Assembly: GCA_963693365.1 (NCBI GenBank) | Contig: CAVNZM010000017.1 | Coordinates: 682,001 to 746,000, forward strand | Direction of reading: 5' to 3' | From: Amoebidium appalachense | Lineage: Eukaryota; Ichthyosporea | DNA length: 64,000 bases | In this document: in pieces, positions 63,460-64,000 of the stretch | Layout: every line of letters starts with the position of its first letter | Position numbering within the stretch: the first letter of the stretch is position 1 | Program-made: the position numbers and the translations under genes | Notes under the pieces: model-generated | What the model was told of the DNA's origin: nothing | The model's input: the letters and a program-made list of their open reading frames with translations, nothing else | The model's database searches: none

Positions 63460-64000
63460 GTGGGTGTAGTTGAATTTTGCGTTCAGCCTGTTGTGTGTGT
63501 GTGTTTTGGAGGGGGGGGGGAGGGGTTGGTGGGGCCGGTAATGGGGTGGAATTTCCGGTGGTGGTGGGGATGAGATTTGTTGTCGGAAAGGCGAGTGAGG
63601 AGGAAGAGAAAAGTTCACAGATTTCGGGCGTGTGTGTGTGTGTGAGTGTGTTTGGGGGGGGGAGGGGGGGGGGGGGGGGGGGTGAGGTTGGGGGAAGGGC
63701 GTTGACAGTGTGTGCATGCGTGTCTGTTGATCGTAAATCGGTGCTTGTGTTAGTTCCAATAAAAAACCCCCAGCGATTACCCTGTGGGGGGAGGGGGGGC
63801 ACACACTTGTGCACGGCCTTACATTTCCATTGACGCACACACCCACCCTCACCCAACCACACACAATGCATACACACACACCCTCAAGCATGCACTCCCC
63901 CCTCCCCCCCCCCCCCTCCCCCCCCCCCCCCCCCCGCTACTTGCACTTCTCCCCCTTACCTCTCGTCCTCCATCTCCTTCTCCCCCTTCCCCTTCTTTCT
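63460..64000. other. Low-complexity right edge
   Basis: G-, GT- and C-rich tracts. No further exon was identified before the window ends. Confidence 0.5.

Overview
This window is nuclear DNA from a eukaryote, most likely a protist or alga. Coding sequence is split by long introns with GT/AG borders, there are no bacterial-style operons, and transposable elements with LTRs, a LINE and DNA transposons are abundant. Simple repeats are extreme: (CA/GT)n arrays up to about 180 bp and poly-G/poly-C tracts of 20-60 bp. Three AP2-like repeats in one host ORF fit a lineage that uses AP2 proteins (algae, alveolates, stramenopiles and relatives), but I cannot name the species. Most long open frames are translated microsatellites and were ignored.

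Layout. (1) 1-7088 is the left copy of a segmental duplication whose second copy is 47848-59009 in the same orientation. Both carry a minus-strand gene with AP2-like repeats (2305-3231, and a frameshifted copy near 54107-55033) and at least two further conserved minus-strand exon candidates. The second copy holds about 4 kb extra (48897-52858) with a 5'-truncated LINE. (2) 8671-10823 and 35369-37602 are two copies of one TA-flanked DNA transposon in opposite orientation, each with an identical 353-residue zinc-finger/HTH exon but no visible DDE catalytic part. An unoccupied target site lies near 43147-43296. (3) 11772-25721 is a minus-strand Ty1/copia element (A, 5-bp target duplication CTCAC). 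Its reverse transcriptase is split by a younger plus-strand copia element (B, 14723-21478, target duplication AGCAG). (4) 29186-33441 is a third copia element (C), an internally deleted relative of A, flanked by GGTGG.

(5) Host genes. I assembled by hand a plus-strand gene of at least 13 exons from about 27182 to 40827. It has the architecture of a rabenosyn-5/Vac1-type endosomal tether: helix before the zinc finger, FYVE finger, helical middle and C-terminal Rab-binding hairpin. Its exon phases join correctly throughout. Element C sits inside the FYVE-coding exon, and one TA transposon and a foldback element sit in its introns. Convergent to it on the minus strand is a multi-exon GH20-type beta-N-acetylhexosaminidase gene (43430-47019), whose 3' part with the catalytic acid pair is not found. 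At the right edge (60816 onward, plus strand) starts a gene that may encode a GST-like N-terminal domain of the glutamyl-tRNA synthetase type.

The three copia elements, two near-identical transposons and the LINE presence/absence difference indicate recent mobility in a small interval. Several frameshifts fall in homopolymers, so some lesions could be sequencing or assembly error, and the large duplication could partly reflect unmerged haplotypes.
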